Shown: positions 14,994 to 23,741 of the stretch, in pieces | How positions within the stretch are numbered: the stretch's first letter is position 1 | How the letters are laid out: the number at the start of each line of letters is the position of its first letter | DNA from: Candidatus Bipolaricaulota bacterium | Lineage (GTDB): Bacteria > Bipolaricaulota > Bipolaricaulia > UBA7950 > UBA9294 | Assembly: GCA_003979035.1 (NCBI GenBank) | Contig: RXOA01000043.1 | Location: 1 to 44,538, forward strand | Length of the DNA stretch: 44,538 bases | Direction: 5' to 3' | Position numbers and translations under genes: made by a program | The notes under the pieces: model-generated | Seen by the model: the letters and a program-made list of their open reading frames with translations, nothing else | Told to the model about the DNA's origin: nothing | The model's database searches: none

Positions 14994-15936
14994 CTCGCAT
15001 CTCCTCTTCGCTTCTCAACTCGTAATCCAGCTCTCGCAGGCGTTCCTCGACACGGCCGAGGGTCTTGGCGCCGAATCCGTGGATATCGAGAAGTTCTTCG
15101 CGCGGGTGCGACAACAGGTCGCCAAGCGTCACGATTTCAGCTTCACGCAGCAAGTTGCACGCACGAGGATCGATATCCAGGTCCGTGAGCAAGATTGCCA
15201 GCCTGCCATCTTCCTCGGGAGTCGATTCTACCAACTCGACCCCAAACGGATGCGCGGCGAAGTCAGAGAACATCGATAGATGATGGGAGAGGATTTTCGC
15301 CGCTTCCGAAATCGCCTCCTCGGGGCGGATCCCGCCGTTCGTCGACACCTCCATCGTCAGCCGCTCATACCCACTCAGACCGCCCACGCGCGTTTCCTCG
15401 ACCGTGAAGTTCACCTTGCGCACGGGAGAGAAGTCGGCATCAATCGGAATGACGGAAATCGCTCCATCGGCAAGCTTGTTCAATTCGGATGTCCGATAAC
15501 CGTAGCCGGTCTCAACCTCAAGCTCCAACTCCAGTACGGCATTGCCGTTCAAGGTCGCAAGGCGGAGGTCGGGGTTGATCACTTCCACTCCAGGTGGGAG
15601 CACCAAGTCCGCAGCGGTCACTTCGCACGGGCCCGTCTTCTCCATGGTGAGTCGCTTCACGTCCTCGCCATGGGCCCTGAGCCCAATCGACTTGATGTTC
15701 AAGATGATTTCCAAGATATCTTCTTGAACGCCATCGATCGTGTCGTATTCGTGGTACTTGCCGGCAAACATCACACGTACAACGGCCGCACCGGGAATCG
15801 CGGACAGCAGCGTCCGTCGCATGCTGTTCCCAAGCGTCGTTGCCATCCCCCGCTCCAGCGGAGAGATCACGATCTTCCCGTACGTGTCGCCGAGTTCCAC
15901 CGCTTGGATCTTGTCCGGGAAAACCAGTCCGTCCAT
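14983..15936 (-). CDS. rpoA: RNA polymerase alpha subunit
   Basis: The 317-residue product has both domains. The N-terminal dimerisation and assembly domain (about 1-230) contains LERGMATTLGNSMRRTLLSA and HEYDTIDGVQEDI. The C-terminal domain (about 245-310), with helix-hairpin-helix residues LLDIHGFGAKTLGRVEERL, contacts UP elements and activators. It sits in its standard place between rpsD and rplQ, nine bases after rpsD. Confidence 0.98.
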   Translation of the reverse strand: MDGLVFPDKIQAVELGDTYGKIVISPLERGMATTLGNSMRRTLLSAIPGAAVVRVMFAGKYHEYDTIDGVQEDILEIILNIKSIGLRAHGEDVKRLTMEKTGPCEVTAADLVLPPGVEVINPDLRLATLNGNAVLELELEVETGYGYRTSELNKLADGAISVIPIDADFSPVRKVNFTVEETRVGGLSGYERLTMEVSTNGGIRPEEAISEAAKILSHHLSMFSDFAAHPFGVELVESTPEEDGRLAILLTDLDIDPRACNLLREAEIVTLGDLLSHPREELLDIHGFGAKTLGRVEERLRELDYELRSEEEMRDAA

Positions 15937-15945
15937 GTGCCCCTC

Positions 15946-16569
15946 CTAGCGCGAGTAGAACTCGACAATGAGATTCGCGGCGATCGTCTGCTTGGTGTCC
16001 TCCGCCGTCGGCAGCGAAATCAGTTGTGCTCGCATTGCCTCAGCGTTCCGCTCCAACCAGTTTGGCACATCCCGTCCCTGGTTCTGCTCCGCAAACGGTC
16101 GGAGGGCGCTCTGCCGAGACTCCTTGACAGAGATCAGGTCTCCCTCGCAGAGCGTTACCGACGGAACATTCGTCGCGCGCCCATTGATTTCGAAATGCCC
16201 GTGCGTGATGAACTGCCGAGCTTGATCGCGAGACGATGCAAAACCGGCACGGTACACGGTGTTGTCGAACCGGCGCTCCAACAACGAAAGAATCGTCTCA
16301 CCGGTGACTCCCTTTTTCCGCTTCGCCGTTTCAACGATCTTCCGGAATTGCCGCTCCCGCAGCCCGTAGATCCTCTTTGCCTTCTGCTTCTCGCGCAGGT
16401 GAAGAAGGTACTGACTCTTGCGCGGTCGCCGTTTCTTCGCTCGCTCACCGGGGGGTGTTCCACGTCCGGACATCGGACAGCTACGAGAGTAGCAGCGGTC
16501 GCCCTTGATGTAGAGCTTCTCCCCTTCACGCCGACACCTCTTGCACTTGGGGCCTGTTTCTCTGCCCAT
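15946..16569 (-). CDS. rpsD: Ribosomal protein uS4, zinc-binding form
   Basis: The 207-residue product is a small-subunit assembly protein with the S4 RNA-binding domain (RRFDNTVYRAGFASSRDQAR, then HGHFEINGR). Four cysteines at C9, C12, C26 and C31 make the zinc-binding C+ form; many bacteria have lost these. The ATG overlaps the rpsK stop by one base (TAATG). In other bacteria S4 is a translational repressor of this operon; no leader element was identified here. Confidence 0.98.
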   Translation of the reverse strand: MGRETGPKCKRCRREGEKLYIKGDRCYSRSCPMSGRGTPPGERAKKRRPRKSQYLLHLREKQKAKRIYGLRERQFRKIVETAKRKKGVTGETILSLLERRFDNTVYRAGFASSRDQARQFITHGHFEINGRATNVPSVTLCEGDLISVKESRQSALRPFAEQNQGRDVPNWLERNAEAMRAQLISLPTAEDTKQTIAANLIVEFYSR

Positions 16570-16919
16570 TATCGTCTCCCCCTGCTGCTACTGTGCGAGA
16601 CAGGTGTCACGTTTCTCACGTCCTCAACACGGATTCCAGAGTTCTTGATCGTCTGCAGAACCGACTGCCTGCCCGACCCGGTACCCTTTACGGTGATCAG
16701 GACAGAGCGCACCCCAGCATCCTTCATGTCGCGCACCAGCGCCTCCGCAGCAATCTGTGCTGCATAAGGAGTTCCCTTGCGGGATCCTTTGTAGCCGACA
16801 GTCCCGGGGCTTTTCCACATCACAGGGTTTCCGTTGGGCTCCGTCACAGTGATAATCGTGTTGTTGAACGTCGCGTGGATGTGGACCCGCGCTCGCTCAA
16901 GCTTAATGTTCTTCGCCAT
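16569..16919 (-). CDS. rpsK: Ribosomal protein uS11
   Basis: The 116-residue product shows the family segments VHIHATFNNTIITVTEPNG and GSRKGTPYAAQIAAE, and ends ITVKGTGSGRQS to VRNVTPVSHSSSRGRR. S11 lies in the platform of the small subunit near the mRNA exit. It starts two bases after rpsM. Confidence 0.98.
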   Translation of the reverse strand: MAKNIKLERARVHIHATFNNTIITVTEPNGNPVMWKSPGTVGYKGSRKGTPYAAQIAAEALVRDMKDAGVRSVLITVKGTGSGRQSVLQTIKNSGIRVEDVRNVTPVSHSSSRGRR

Positions 16920-16921
16920 CT

Positions 16922-17287
16922 TTACCTCTTCTTCCCTGCTTTCGCCGGGCGAGGCCCCTTCAGGGTTCTCGCGTTTGCACGCGTACGTTGACCGCGGGCG
17001 GGCAGGCGTCGCTTGTGACGAATCCCACGGTAGGCGTTGATGTCTTTCAACCGCTGGATACAGCCCACGACCTTTCGGCGAAGGTCACCTTCTACCTCAA
17101 ACTGCTCCACTTCGCGTCGAAGCGTGGCGACTTCTTGTTCCGTGAGGTCTTTCACACGGGTGTCCGGAGACACGCCTGCTCTCTCAAGGATTTCTGTGGC
17201 CCTGGTTGGGCCAATCCCGTAGATGTAAGTCAGACCGATCTCGACACGCTTGTCGTTCGGCAGGTTGACACCAGCTATCCGCGCCAT
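16922..17287 (-). CDS. rpsM: Ribosomal protein uS13
   Basis: The start ATG at 17287 gives MARIAGVNLPNDKRVEIGL, the family's usual N-terminus; an 18-codon upstream extension is unconserved. The 121-residue product includes TYIYGIG and the basic tail RGQRTRANARTLKGPRP. It sits in the small-subunit head and contacts the large subunit. Confidence 0.98.
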   Translation of the reverse strand: MARIAGVNLPNDKRVEIGLTYIYGIGPTRATEILERAGVSPDTRVKDLTEQEVATLRREVEQFEVEGDLRRKVVGCIQRLKDINAYRGIRHKRRLPARGQRTRANARTLKGPRPAKAGKKR

Positions 17288-17300
17288 ACCTTCTCTCCTC

Positions 17301-17414
17301 TTACCCCTGTCGCTGCTTGTGTCGGGGGTTCCGACACACAATCATCACGCGCCCTCTGCGTCGAATCACTTTACAGTGTGCACAGATCTTCTTCGCGGAA
17401 CTTCGGACCTTCAT
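17301..17414 (-). CDS. rpmJ: Ribosomal protein bL36, zinc-binding form
   Basis: The frame of 37 codons reads MKVRSSAKKICAHCKVI, then RRRGRVMIVCRNPRHKQRQG. Zinc ligands C11, C14, C27 and H32 are all present, so this is the C+ form. It is located between infA and rpsM as usual. Frames this short are often missed by automatic annotation. Confidence 0.97.
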   Translation of the reverse strand: MKVRSSAKKICAHCKVIRRRGRVMIVCRNPRHKQRQG

Positions 17415-17446
17415 ATCGAATCTCGGACCTTTCTGTGCCCTCGTTG

Positions 17447-17686
17447 CTAGCTTTCGCGGTACACAATCCGTCCCTTGGTCGTGTCATACGGAGACATCTC
17501 AATGATGACACGATCGCCTGTGAGAATGCGGATGTAGTGTTTCCGAATCCGGCCAGAAATGTGGCACAACAGCATGTGGCCGTTGCTCAACCGTACACGG
17601 AACATCGAGCTTGGCAGACACTCGAGAACTTCACCCCGCACGCGAATCACGTCCGAACTACTGCCTCGGTTTTCGGCCTTTGCCAC
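17447..17686 (-). CDS. infA: Translation initiation factor IF-1
   Basis: The 79-residue product is a single OB-fold with the family segments VIRVRGEVLECLPSSMFRV, LSNGHMLLCHISGRIR and GDRVIIEMSPYD. It binds the ribosomal A site during initiation. The start is GTG at 17686, with AAGGA upstream. The N-terminus is about five residues longer than in most IF-1 proteins. Confidence 0.97.
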   Translation of the reverse strand: MAKAENRGSSSDVIRVRGEVLECLPSSMFRVRLSNGHMLLCHISGRIRKHYIRILTGDRVIIEMSPYDTTKGRIVYRES

Positions 17687-17692
17687 AGGTCC

Positions 17693-18448
17693 TTATTCAC
17701 CTCCTCGCGTCAAGACTTCTGCGAAAGTTTCCGTCACTAGGACGGTATGCTCAAAATGCACTGCAAGACCTCCACTTCCTGTGGTCACGGTCCAGTCATC
17801 CGTTTCGAGCTTGGTCGGCTCAGGATCGACCTTCACCATCGGTTCAATCGCCAGAACCATTCCTGGTTTAAGCCGAGGGCCTTGGCCTGGAGGGCCGTAG
17901 TTCGGAATCTGAGGATCCTCGTGCAGTTTTCTTCCTATCCCATGCCCAACATACTCACGCACGACATAGAAACCCTCACGCTCCACGTAAGAGCCGATCG
18001 CGTGAGACACATCGGACAGTCTGTTTCCCATTGTAACTTGCGAAATCCCTTCCCACAAGCTCTGCTTGGTAACCTCGAGAAGCTTCCTTGCAGTTGAGTC
18101 CACCGCGCCAACCGCCACCGTGGTCGCCATATCGACGAACAATCCGTCTTTCTCAAGCCCAACGTCGACAGAAAGGAGATCGCCCGAGCACAACACCCGA
18201 TCGCGACTCGGAATTCCATGAACAACTTCTTCATTGATGGACGTGCACAGCGTCGCCGGATAGCCGCGGTACCCCTTAAACGCAGGTTCCGCTCCCGCTT
18301 CGCGGATTCTACGCTCCGCGAGTTCATCCAGTTCCAGCGTACTCACGCCCTCCTGCGCCGCGGACATGACTTCGGCAAGAATCTCGGCCAACAACTTCCC
18401 GTTGTCACGAAGCACCGCGATCTCCTGCTCGCTCTTGATCGCGATCAT
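17693..18448 (-). CDS. map: Methionine aminopeptidase type I
   Basis: The 251-residue enzyme removes N-terminal Met from new proteins. The pita-bread fold ligands are in place: DVG (LLSVDVGLEKDG), FVDMATT, GHGIG, IEPM near residue 203, and HFEHTVLV near the end; HGIPS holds the substrate-site His. Start ATG 18448 overlaps the adk stop (ATGA). No N-terminal zinc-finger extension is present. Confidence 0.97.
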   Translation of the reverse strand: MIAIKSEQEIAVLRDNGKLLAEILAEVMSAAQEGVSTLELDELAERRIREAGAEPAFKGYRGYPATLCTSINEEVVHGIPSRDRVLCSGDLLSVDVGLEKDGLFVDMATTVAVGAVDSTARKLLEVTKQSLWEGISQVTMGNRLSDVSHAIGSYVEREGFYVVREYVGHGIGRKLHEDPQIPNYGPPGQGPRLKPGMVLAIEPMVKVDPEPTKLETDDWTVTTGSGGLAVHFEHTVLVTETFAEVLTRGGE

Positions 18449-19074
18449 GCTGCCTCAACGACCGCAAGGATCTGGACAAGAACTGCTTCGGGGGACTGAT
18501 TTCCGTCCACTTCACTCAAGATCCCCAACTTGCCGTAGTAGGCAATCAATGGAGCCGTCGCTCCGATGTAGACATCGAATCGGTTCTCGATAACTTCCCG
18601 GCGATCGTCATCGCGCTGGTACAGCTCGCCGCCGCAGTCGCGGCAGGCTCCGTCCGTGGCTGCATCATTCGAGAGAATGTTCGTGATCCAACCGCAATCT
18701 CGGCAAACCCGCCTTGACGTGAGCCGAGCGATGACTTGCTCGCGATCGAGGGCGATGTACAGCACATGATCCACATGCGTGATCCGCGCCAGCGCTTCGG
18801 CTTGAGCAACGGTTCTCGGAAATCCGTCAAGGATGAACCCTTCGGCATCGCCGATCTTGCCTCGGATCATCTCGATGATCACGTCATCAGGAACAAGATC
18901 TCCCCGATCCATGAATGCGCGCGCGTTCATCCCCAGCTCGGTGCGGCGGGCAACCTCGTCACGTAGCAGATCGCCGGTCGAGAGGTGAAGCAGTCCGGTC
19001 TTTTCAACCAGCCACTTCGCCTGCGTACCCTTGCCGGCACCTGGAGGTCCAAGAAGAATGATCCGTCGGCCCAT
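18445..19074 (-). CDS. adk: Adenylate kinase, long form with zinc-type lid
   Basis: The 209-residue enzyme converts ATP and AMP to two ADP. The P-loop GPPGAGKGT is at residues 9-17, the AMP site includes STGDLLRDEV, and FILDGFPRT is near residue 80. The lid contains two CRDCG motifs about 20 residues apart, the four-Cys zinc form seen in many Gram-positive and thermophilic bacteria. It lies four bases after secY. Confidence 0.97.
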   Translation of the reverse strand: MGRRIILLGPPGAGKGTQAKWLVEKTGLLHLSTGDLLRDEVARRTELGMNARAFMDRGDLVPDDVIIEMIRGKIGDAEGFILDGFPRTVAQAEALARITHVDHVLYIALDREQVIARLTSRRVCRDCGWITNILSNDAATDGACRDCGGELYQRDDDRREVIENRFDVYIGATAPLIAYYGKLGILSEVDGNQSPEAVLVQILAVVEAA

Positions 19075-19078
19075 GTTG

Positions 19079-20365
19079 TTACCCCCGACGTCCGAGAAGT
19101 CCGCCCGACTTCGCCAGGCTTTCGTAGTGTCGCATCACCAGGTGCGCCTCGATCTGCATAATCGTGTCCATCCCTACACCAACCACAATCAGTAGAGATG
19201 TTCCACCAACCAGAAACGCTGCCGTAAGTCCGCTCAGTGCCGAGAACACGTACGGCAAAGCGGCGACACACGCCAAGAACACGGCGCCGATCATCAGCAC
19301 GCGGTTCAGCACACTCGAGATGTACTCCGAGGTCGGTCGTCCCGGTCGAACACCGGGAATGAATCCACCGGAATCGCGGATGTTCTTCGCCACTTCTGTC
19401 GGCTCGAACACAATCGAACTGTAGAAGAACGTGAAGAAGAAGATCAGCAGAACATACGAAATAACGTAGGCAAGACTCCCCTGCGTTACGTACGGCACCA
19501 GCCATTGCGCGGAGTCGATCGCACTGATGAGCGTCACCGGCAAGGTTAGAAGGGCCGATGCGAAGATGATCGGAATGACCCCGCCTTGATTGACACGGAT
19601 CGGCAAATGACTGGAGTGCCCACCGTAGACTCGTCGCCCCGATGTCCGCTTCGCATACTGGATCTGAATCTTCCGCTGCCCCTGCTGAACGATGATCACT
19701 CCGGCGATGACCACGATGAACAGCGCGATCAGCGCCAATCCCCAAATGATGCTGGCTCCCCCAGTGCTTATCTGAAGGGCGGTACGGCTGATCTGTGTCG
19801 GGAACCGCGCGAGAATCCCGACCATGATGATCATGCTGATCCCGTTGCCGATTCCATTCTCCGTCATGCGTTCGCCCAACCACATCAGGAAGATCGTCCC
19901 CGTCACCAAGATAATGATCGTGGAGACGTAGAACCACAGACCGCTTCCAACGACCGCGCTCCGCATCCAGTAGCTCATGACCATTCCCTGAAGCAGGGCA
20001 AGAACCACCGTGGCCCAGCGCGTGTACGCCGTGATTTTCCTTCGACCTTCGCGACCCTGTCGCTGCAATTCCTTGAGCTTTGGCACAACGGATGTCAGCA
20101 AACTGAAGATGATCGACGCGTTGATGTACGGAGTCACGCCAAGTGCGAACAACGAGAAATTGGAGAGAGCGCCACCGGAGAACATGTCGAAGAATCCGAA
20201 CACGCCCGCACCCTGATTCTCCCAGAAGTCCTTCAGGATTTCCGAGTCGATCCCCGGCACGGTGATGAGTGCGCCCAGACGCACAATAACGATTGCCCCA
20301 AGCGTGAATAGGATTCGCTTCCGAAGCTCAGGAATTCTCCAAAGGTGCGCGACCTTCTCCCACAT
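19079..20365 (-). CDS. secY: Preprotein translocase subunit SecY
   Basis: The 428-residue integral membrane protein forms the Sec channel. About ten membrane segments can be seen. Family segments include FMDMFSGGALSNFSLFALGVTPYINASI-type residues near 75-100, the cytoplasmic GQRKIQIQYAKR loop near 225, and VFEPTEVAKN and GFIPGVRPG near 320-335. The start overlaps the rplO stop by one base (TGATG). Confidence 0.98.
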   Translation of the reverse strand: MWEKVAHLWRIPELRKRILFTLGAIVIVRLGALITVPGIDSEILKDFWENQGAGVFGFFDMFSGGALSNFSLFALGVTPYINASIIFSLLTSVVPKLKELQRQGREGRRKITAYTRWATVVLALLQGMVMSYWMRSAVVGSGLWFYVSTIIILVTGTIFLMWLGERMTENGIGNGISMIIMVGILARFPTQISRTALQISTGGASIIWGLALIALFIVVIAGVIIVQQGQRKIQIQYAKRTSGRRVYGGHSSHLPIRVNQGGVIPIIFASALLTLPVTLISAIDSAQWLVPYVTQGSLAYVISYVLLIFFFTFFYSSIVFEPTEVAKNIRDSGGFIPGVRPGRPTSEYISSVLNRVLMIGAVFLACVAALPYVFSALSGLTAAFLVGGTSLLIVVGVGMDTIMQIEAHLVMRHYESLAKSGGLLGRRG

Positions 20366-20814
20366 CAGCTCATCTCCTCCGTGGTTCCGCCCGCCTGTTC
20401 GATCTTCTGGCGTGCTTCTGTCGTGAACCGGTGCGCCTTGACGACAAGCGGCTTGCTGATCTCCCCTCGGCCAAGAACCTTCAAACGAGACACTCGGCCT
20501 TTGACCAACCGCATCTCACGCAGACGTTCCAAAGTAACCTCGGACTGCGCTTCAAAGCGATCCTCCAGCGTATCGACATTGATGATCGCGTACTCCACGC
20601 GCGCCGCATTCTTGAACCCGCGCTTGGGAAACCGCATCCAGATAGGCGTCTGACCGCCCTCAAACCCAAGCCGAGTCCCCCCGCCGCTGCGCGAATTCTG
20701 CCCCTTGGTGCCCCTGCCGCTTTCGTGGCCGCCGCGTCCCGACCCGTAGCCGCGTCCGACGCGCTTGCGTCGGTGCGTACTGCCCTTTGTCGGCCGCAGA
20801 TCCTCAAGCCTCAT
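20365..20814 (-). CDS. rplO: Ribosomal protein uL15
   Basis: ATG at 20814 gives MRLEDLRPTKGSTHRRKRVG, the usual L15 N-terminus, and 149 residues. A 30-codon upstream extension in the same frame is antisense-like and rejected. The Gly/Arg-rich N-terminal arm GRGYGSGRGGHESGRGTKGQ penetrates the large-subunit RNA. It overlaps the end of rpsE by 11 bp. rpmD (L30), normally found between rpsE and rplO, is absent. Confidence 0.97.
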   Translation of the reverse strand: MRLEDLRPTKGSTHRRKRVGRGYGSGRGGHESGRGTKGQNSRSGGGTRLGFEGGQTPIWMRFPKRGFKNAARVEYAIINVDTLEDRFEAQSEVTLERLREMRLVKGRVSRLKVLGRGEISKPLVVKAHRFTTEARQKIEQAGGTTEEMS

Positions 20815-21316
20815 CTGCTTCCTCCTCGCGCGATGTCTCACTCTTTCCGTTTTCACCGCGCAATGAGGCGATCTCATCGCGGCTCCGCATCGAAGCGAGG
20901 CCATTGATCGCCGCCCGCGACAGCGTCAGGGGGTTCGTCGTCCCGATCGACTTCGTCAGCACGTCGCTCAACCCGGCAAGACGACAAATCGCTCCCACCG
21001 TCGTCCCCGCGATGACCCCCGTTCCGGGATACGCCGGTTTGATCAAGACGCGTCCCGCCTTGAACCGGCCGACGATCTCATGGGGAACCGTGCTCCCGTC
21101 CGTCTTCACGGTGATCATGTTCTTCTTTGCATCCCGAATCGCCTGCTGGATCGCACGCGGAATCTCCACCGTGTTTCCGACGCCGACACCCACGCGACCC
21201 TTTCGGTCGCCGATCACCATCGTGACACGGAAACGCAAATTACGGCCACCCTTGGTGACCTTGCTGACGCGTCTGATGTCGATGATCTCGTTCTCGAACT
21301 CGTCCGTGCGGATCAA
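20804..21316 (-). CDS. rpsE: Ribosomal protein uS5
   Basis: The likely start is TTG at 21316, whose last two bases overlap the rplR stop (TTTTGA), with a GGGAGG nine bases upstream. This gives 170 residues. Family segments are VVDIRRV-like EIIDIRRVSKVTKGGR, GDRKGRVGVGVG and AAINGLASMRSRDEIA. An upstream TTG at 21340 is an alternative. S5 takes part in decoding accuracy and mRNA entry. Confidence 0.95.
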   Translation of the reverse strand: MIRTDEFENEIIDIRRVSKVTKGGRNLRFRVTMVIGDRKGRVGVGVGNTVEIPRAIQQAIRDAKKNMITVKTDGSTVPHEIVGRFKAGRVLIKPAYPGTGVIAGTTVGAICRLAGLSDVLTKSIGTTNPLTLSRAAINGLASMRSRDEIASLRGENGKSETSREEEADEA

Positions 21317-21675
21317 AACTCCAACCCTCCCTTGCGGCAAGCATCCGCGAGAGCCGCGACGACTCCGTGGTAGGGATAGCCACCGCGATCAAAGACAACC
21401 CTCTTTACACCCTTCTCAGCCGCTCGCTCCGCCAGCAACGCACCGACCGCTTCCGCCGACACTCGGTTGCTCCCGCTCATCTTTTCGATCAACGCCTTGT
21501 CCAAGGTCGAAGCGGTAACGAGAGTCGCACCCGCCTCGTCATCAATGATTTGGGCATAGACATGTCGCAGGCTCTTGTACACGCACAAGCGAGGGCGATC
21601 CGCAGTTCCGCGAACGCGCTTTCGAATCCGCACGTGCCGCTTAATTCGTTCTTGTTGTCGACTCCTGTTCGCCAT
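21313..21675 (-). CDS. rplR: Ribosomal protein uL18
   Basis: The 120-residue product has the basic N-terminus followed by VRGTADRPRLCVYKSLRHVY, AQIIDDEAGATLVTASTLD and FDRGGYPYHGVVAALADA, all typical of L18. It binds 5S rRNA. It lies 15 bases after rplF. Confidence 0.98.
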   Translation of the reverse strand: MANRSRQQERIKRHVRIRKRVRGTADRPRLCVYKSLRHVYAQIIDDEAGATLVTASTLDKALIEKMSGSNRVSAEAVGALLAERAAEKGVKRVVFDRGGYPYHGVVAALADACRKGGLEF

Positions 21676-21690
21676 CTCGCCTCACACTCC

Positions 21691-22242
21691 CTAGCCTCCG
21701 GCCTGTCCGCCGAGTTTGCCAGCCTTCTGGATGACTTCTTCGTTCTTGTAGCGGATCCCCTTGCCGTCATAGACATTCGGTTTCCGCAATGCACGGATCT
21801 TCGCAGCAACATGCCCCACGGCTTGCCTGTCCGCTCCGCGAACCAAGATCTCGTTCGGGTTCGGAAGCTCGACTTCGATCCCGGCTGGAATCCGGTACTC
21901 CATGGGATTCGAGTACCCAAGGTCAAGAATGAGTGTTTCGCCCTGCAATCGAGCGCGGTATCCCAATCCCTTGACAAGCAGACTCTTCTCCCATTTGTTG
22001 CTGACCCCGTGCACCATGTTGGCCAGCAAGCTCCGATAGAGACCATGATAGGCGCGGTGTTGCTTCGTTTCACCTCTTCGACCAACCGTGGCGACGCCAT
22101 CGACGACTTTGATCTCCACCATGTCAGGACGGAACGCTTGCTGCAAACGACCATATTCGCCCTCGACGATGAATGTCGCGCCATCCAGGCGCACCTTCAC
22201 GCTTTCAGGTATCACTACCGGAACCTTTCCAACCTTGGACAT
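21691..22242 (-). CDS. rplF: Ribosomal protein uL6
   Basis: The 183-residue product shows two L6 alpha-beta repeats, with MSKVGKVPVVIPESV at the start, TKQHRAYHGLYRSLLANMV near 60-80 and the RNA-binding segment ALRKPNVYDGKGIRY near 150-165. It is placed normally between rpsH and rplR, 26 bases after rpsH. Confidence 0.98.
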   Translation of the reverse strand: MSKVGKVPVVIPESVKVRLDGATFIVEGEYGRLQQAFRPDMVEIKVVDGVATVGRRGETKQHRAYHGLYRSLLANMVHGVSNKWEKSLLVKGLGYRARLQGETLILDLGYSNPMEYRIPAGIEVELPNPNEILVRGADRQAVGHVAAKIRALRKPNVYDGKGIRYKNEEVIQKAGKLGGQAGG

Positions 22243-22268
22243 TCTTGATCACCTTGCGGTACGCTACA

Positions 22269-22673
22269 TCACTTCACTTCGAGCAGCACCTCGCCGCCAA
22301 TGCCAAGCTGGCGCGCTTCATGCCCAGCCATAACACCCTGCGAAGTCGACACGATGCAGATTCCCATTCCGCCCAAGGGGCGAGGGATATTGTCTTTCCC
22401 GACAAACACGCGACGACTCGGCTTGCTGACCAGACGGATCTCATGGATCGCCCGTATCGCCCGAGTTCGCTCGCCTCTATATTTCAACGTCAAGCGCAGT
22501 TCCGCCTGAGGCTCTTGTGACACGACTTCGTAGTCGAGGATGTATCCTTCAGTTTTGAGGATACCTGCGATCGCCTCTTTGATTTTCGAGTGAGGCATCG
22601 CCACCTCGCTATGGAACTTCGCACTTGCGTTCCGAATCCGCGTCAACATGTCACCGATCGGATAAGGGGTCAT
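22269..22673 (-). CDS. rpsH: Ribosomal protein uS8
   Basis: The 134-residue product contains DMLTRIRNASAKFHSEVAMP at the start and the C-terminal RPLGGMGICIVSTSQGVMAGHEAR with the STSxGxM RNA-binding motif. In E. coli S8 represses the spc operon; an equivalent target site was not identified here. Confidence 0.98.
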   Translation of the reverse strand: MTPYPIGDMLTRIRNASAKFHSEVAMPHSKIKEAIAGILKTEGYILDYEVVSQEPQAELRLTLKYRGERTRAIRAIHEIRLVSKPSRRVFVGKDNIPRPLGGMGICIVSTSQGVMAGHEARQLGIGGEVLLEVK

Positions 22674-22688
22674 CGCTTGTACCTCTCC

Positions 22689-22874
22689 CTACCAGCTTGA
22701 CTTTTTCACACCGGGAATCTGTCCCAGATGGGCCAGCTTCCGGAAACACAGCCGGCAGACTCCGAAATCGCGAATGTACGCATGCGGCCGCCCGCAAAGG
22801 CTGCAGCGATGGTACGCGCGCGCGCTGAACTTCGGTTCCTGCTGGCTCTTAATGACCAACGCCTTTTTTGCCAC
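22689..22874 (-). CDS. rpsN: Ribosomal protein uS14, type Z (zinc)
   Basis: GTG at 22874, behind a GGGGGA site, gives 61 residues, the length of zinc-type S14. Ligands are C24, C27, C40 and C43 (RCSLCGRPH and CRLCFRKLA), and the protein ends HLGQIPGVKKSSW. An upstream ORF extension is unconserved. The start codon lies ten bases after the rplE stop at 22885. Confidence 0.97.
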   Translation of the reverse strand: MAKKALVIKSQQEPKFSARAYHRCSLCGRPHAYIRDFGVCRLCFRKLAHLGQIPGVKKSSW

Positions 22875-22884
22875 TTCGGTCCCC

Positions 22885-23415
22885 CTAGTCCTTGAACGGA
22901 AGGCCAAGTGCCTTCAACAACGCATAGCCCTCGCGGTCATCGCGCGCCGTGGTGACAATCGTGATATCCATCCCTTGCGTCGTCACCACTTCGTTGTACG
23001 ACACCTCAGGGAACGTCAGTTGCTCTGTCAGGCCGAGTGTATAGTTGCCACGACCGTCGAAAGCCGACGCCGAAAGGCCACGAAAGTCCCGAATACCAGG
23101 AAGGACCACGTTAAAGAGCTTGAACAGAAACTCGTACGCGCGGTCCTTGCGCAGCGTAACCTTGCAGCCGATCGGCTCTCCCTTCGTCAATTTGAAGTCG
23201 GAGATCGACTTGTGCGCCTTGGTTACGATCGCCCTCTGCCCCGCAATTTTCGCCAGATTCTTGGCCGCTCCCTCCAGCACCTTGGGGTTGTCCTTCTCCT
23301 TAACCCCCATATTGATGGCCACTTTGGCGATTCGCGGAACTTCCATCACATTCTCCAACCCAAGTTCCTTCATCAGGACGGGTTCGATTTCTTTCTTAAA
23401 TGTTTCTCTGAGCAT
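22885..23415 (-). CDS. rplE: Ribosomal protein uL5
   Basis: ATG at 23415 starts MLRETFKKEIEPVLMKEL and gives 176 residues; nine upstream codons are rejected. Family segments include NPKVLEGAAKNLAKIAGQR, SISDFKLTKGEPIGCKVTLR and LPGIRDFRGLSASAFDGRGN. It contacts 5S rRNA and the P-site tRNA. It follows rplX by five bases. Confidence 0.98.
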   Translation of the reverse strand: MLRETFKKEIEPVLMKELGLENVMEVPRIAKVAINMGVKEKDNPKVLEGAAKNLAKIAGQRAIVTKAHKSISDFKLTKGEPIGCKVTLRKDRAYEFLFKLFNVVLPGIRDFRGLSASAFDGRGNYTLGLTEQLTFPEVSYNEVVTTQGMDITIVTTARDDREGYALLKALGLPFKD

Positions 23416-23420
23416 GATGG

Positions 23421-23732
23421 CTACTTGAACACTTCCCCGCACTGCTTGCAGCGGCGCATCTTCACGCCCTCGACGGTTGTAAACGAAATCCGCGTCGGAG
23501 TATCACACTCCGGACAGATCGGGAGCACATTCGAGATATGAATCGTTCCCTCTCGCTTAATGATCCCCGGCTCGCGAAGGTTCTGCGTCGCGCGCTGGTG
23601 CTTGGTGATCATGTTGACGTTCTCAACGATGATCCTCTCCCGCTCAGGGTAAACGACCATCACTCTGCCGATCTTCCCTCGGTCGTTCCCGGCGATCACC
23701 TTCACGCGATCCCCTTTGAGCACCTTTCTCAT
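23421..23732 (-). CDS. rplX: Ribosomal protein uL24 with C-terminal zinc ribbon
   Basis: The 103-residue product carries a KOW motif (KGDRVKVIAGNDRGKIGRV) and an assembly-initiator body. Its C-terminus has two CxxC pairs, C73/C76 (CPEC) and C95/C98 (CKQC), a likely zinc ribbon that enteric L24 lacks. It lies nine bases after rplN. Confidence 0.97.
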   Translation of the reverse strand: MRKVLKGDRVKVIAGNDRGKIGRVMVVYPERERIIVENVNMITKHQRATQNLREPGIIKREGTIHISNVLPICPECDTPTRISFTTVEGVKMRRCKQCGEVFK

Positions 23733-23741
23733 CCGCTCCTC

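Noticed and set aside
20815..20904. 30-residue N-terminal extension of L15
   Set aside because: The canonical L15 start MRLEDLRP lies at 20814, and the extension only mirrors the overlapping rpsE coding sequence.
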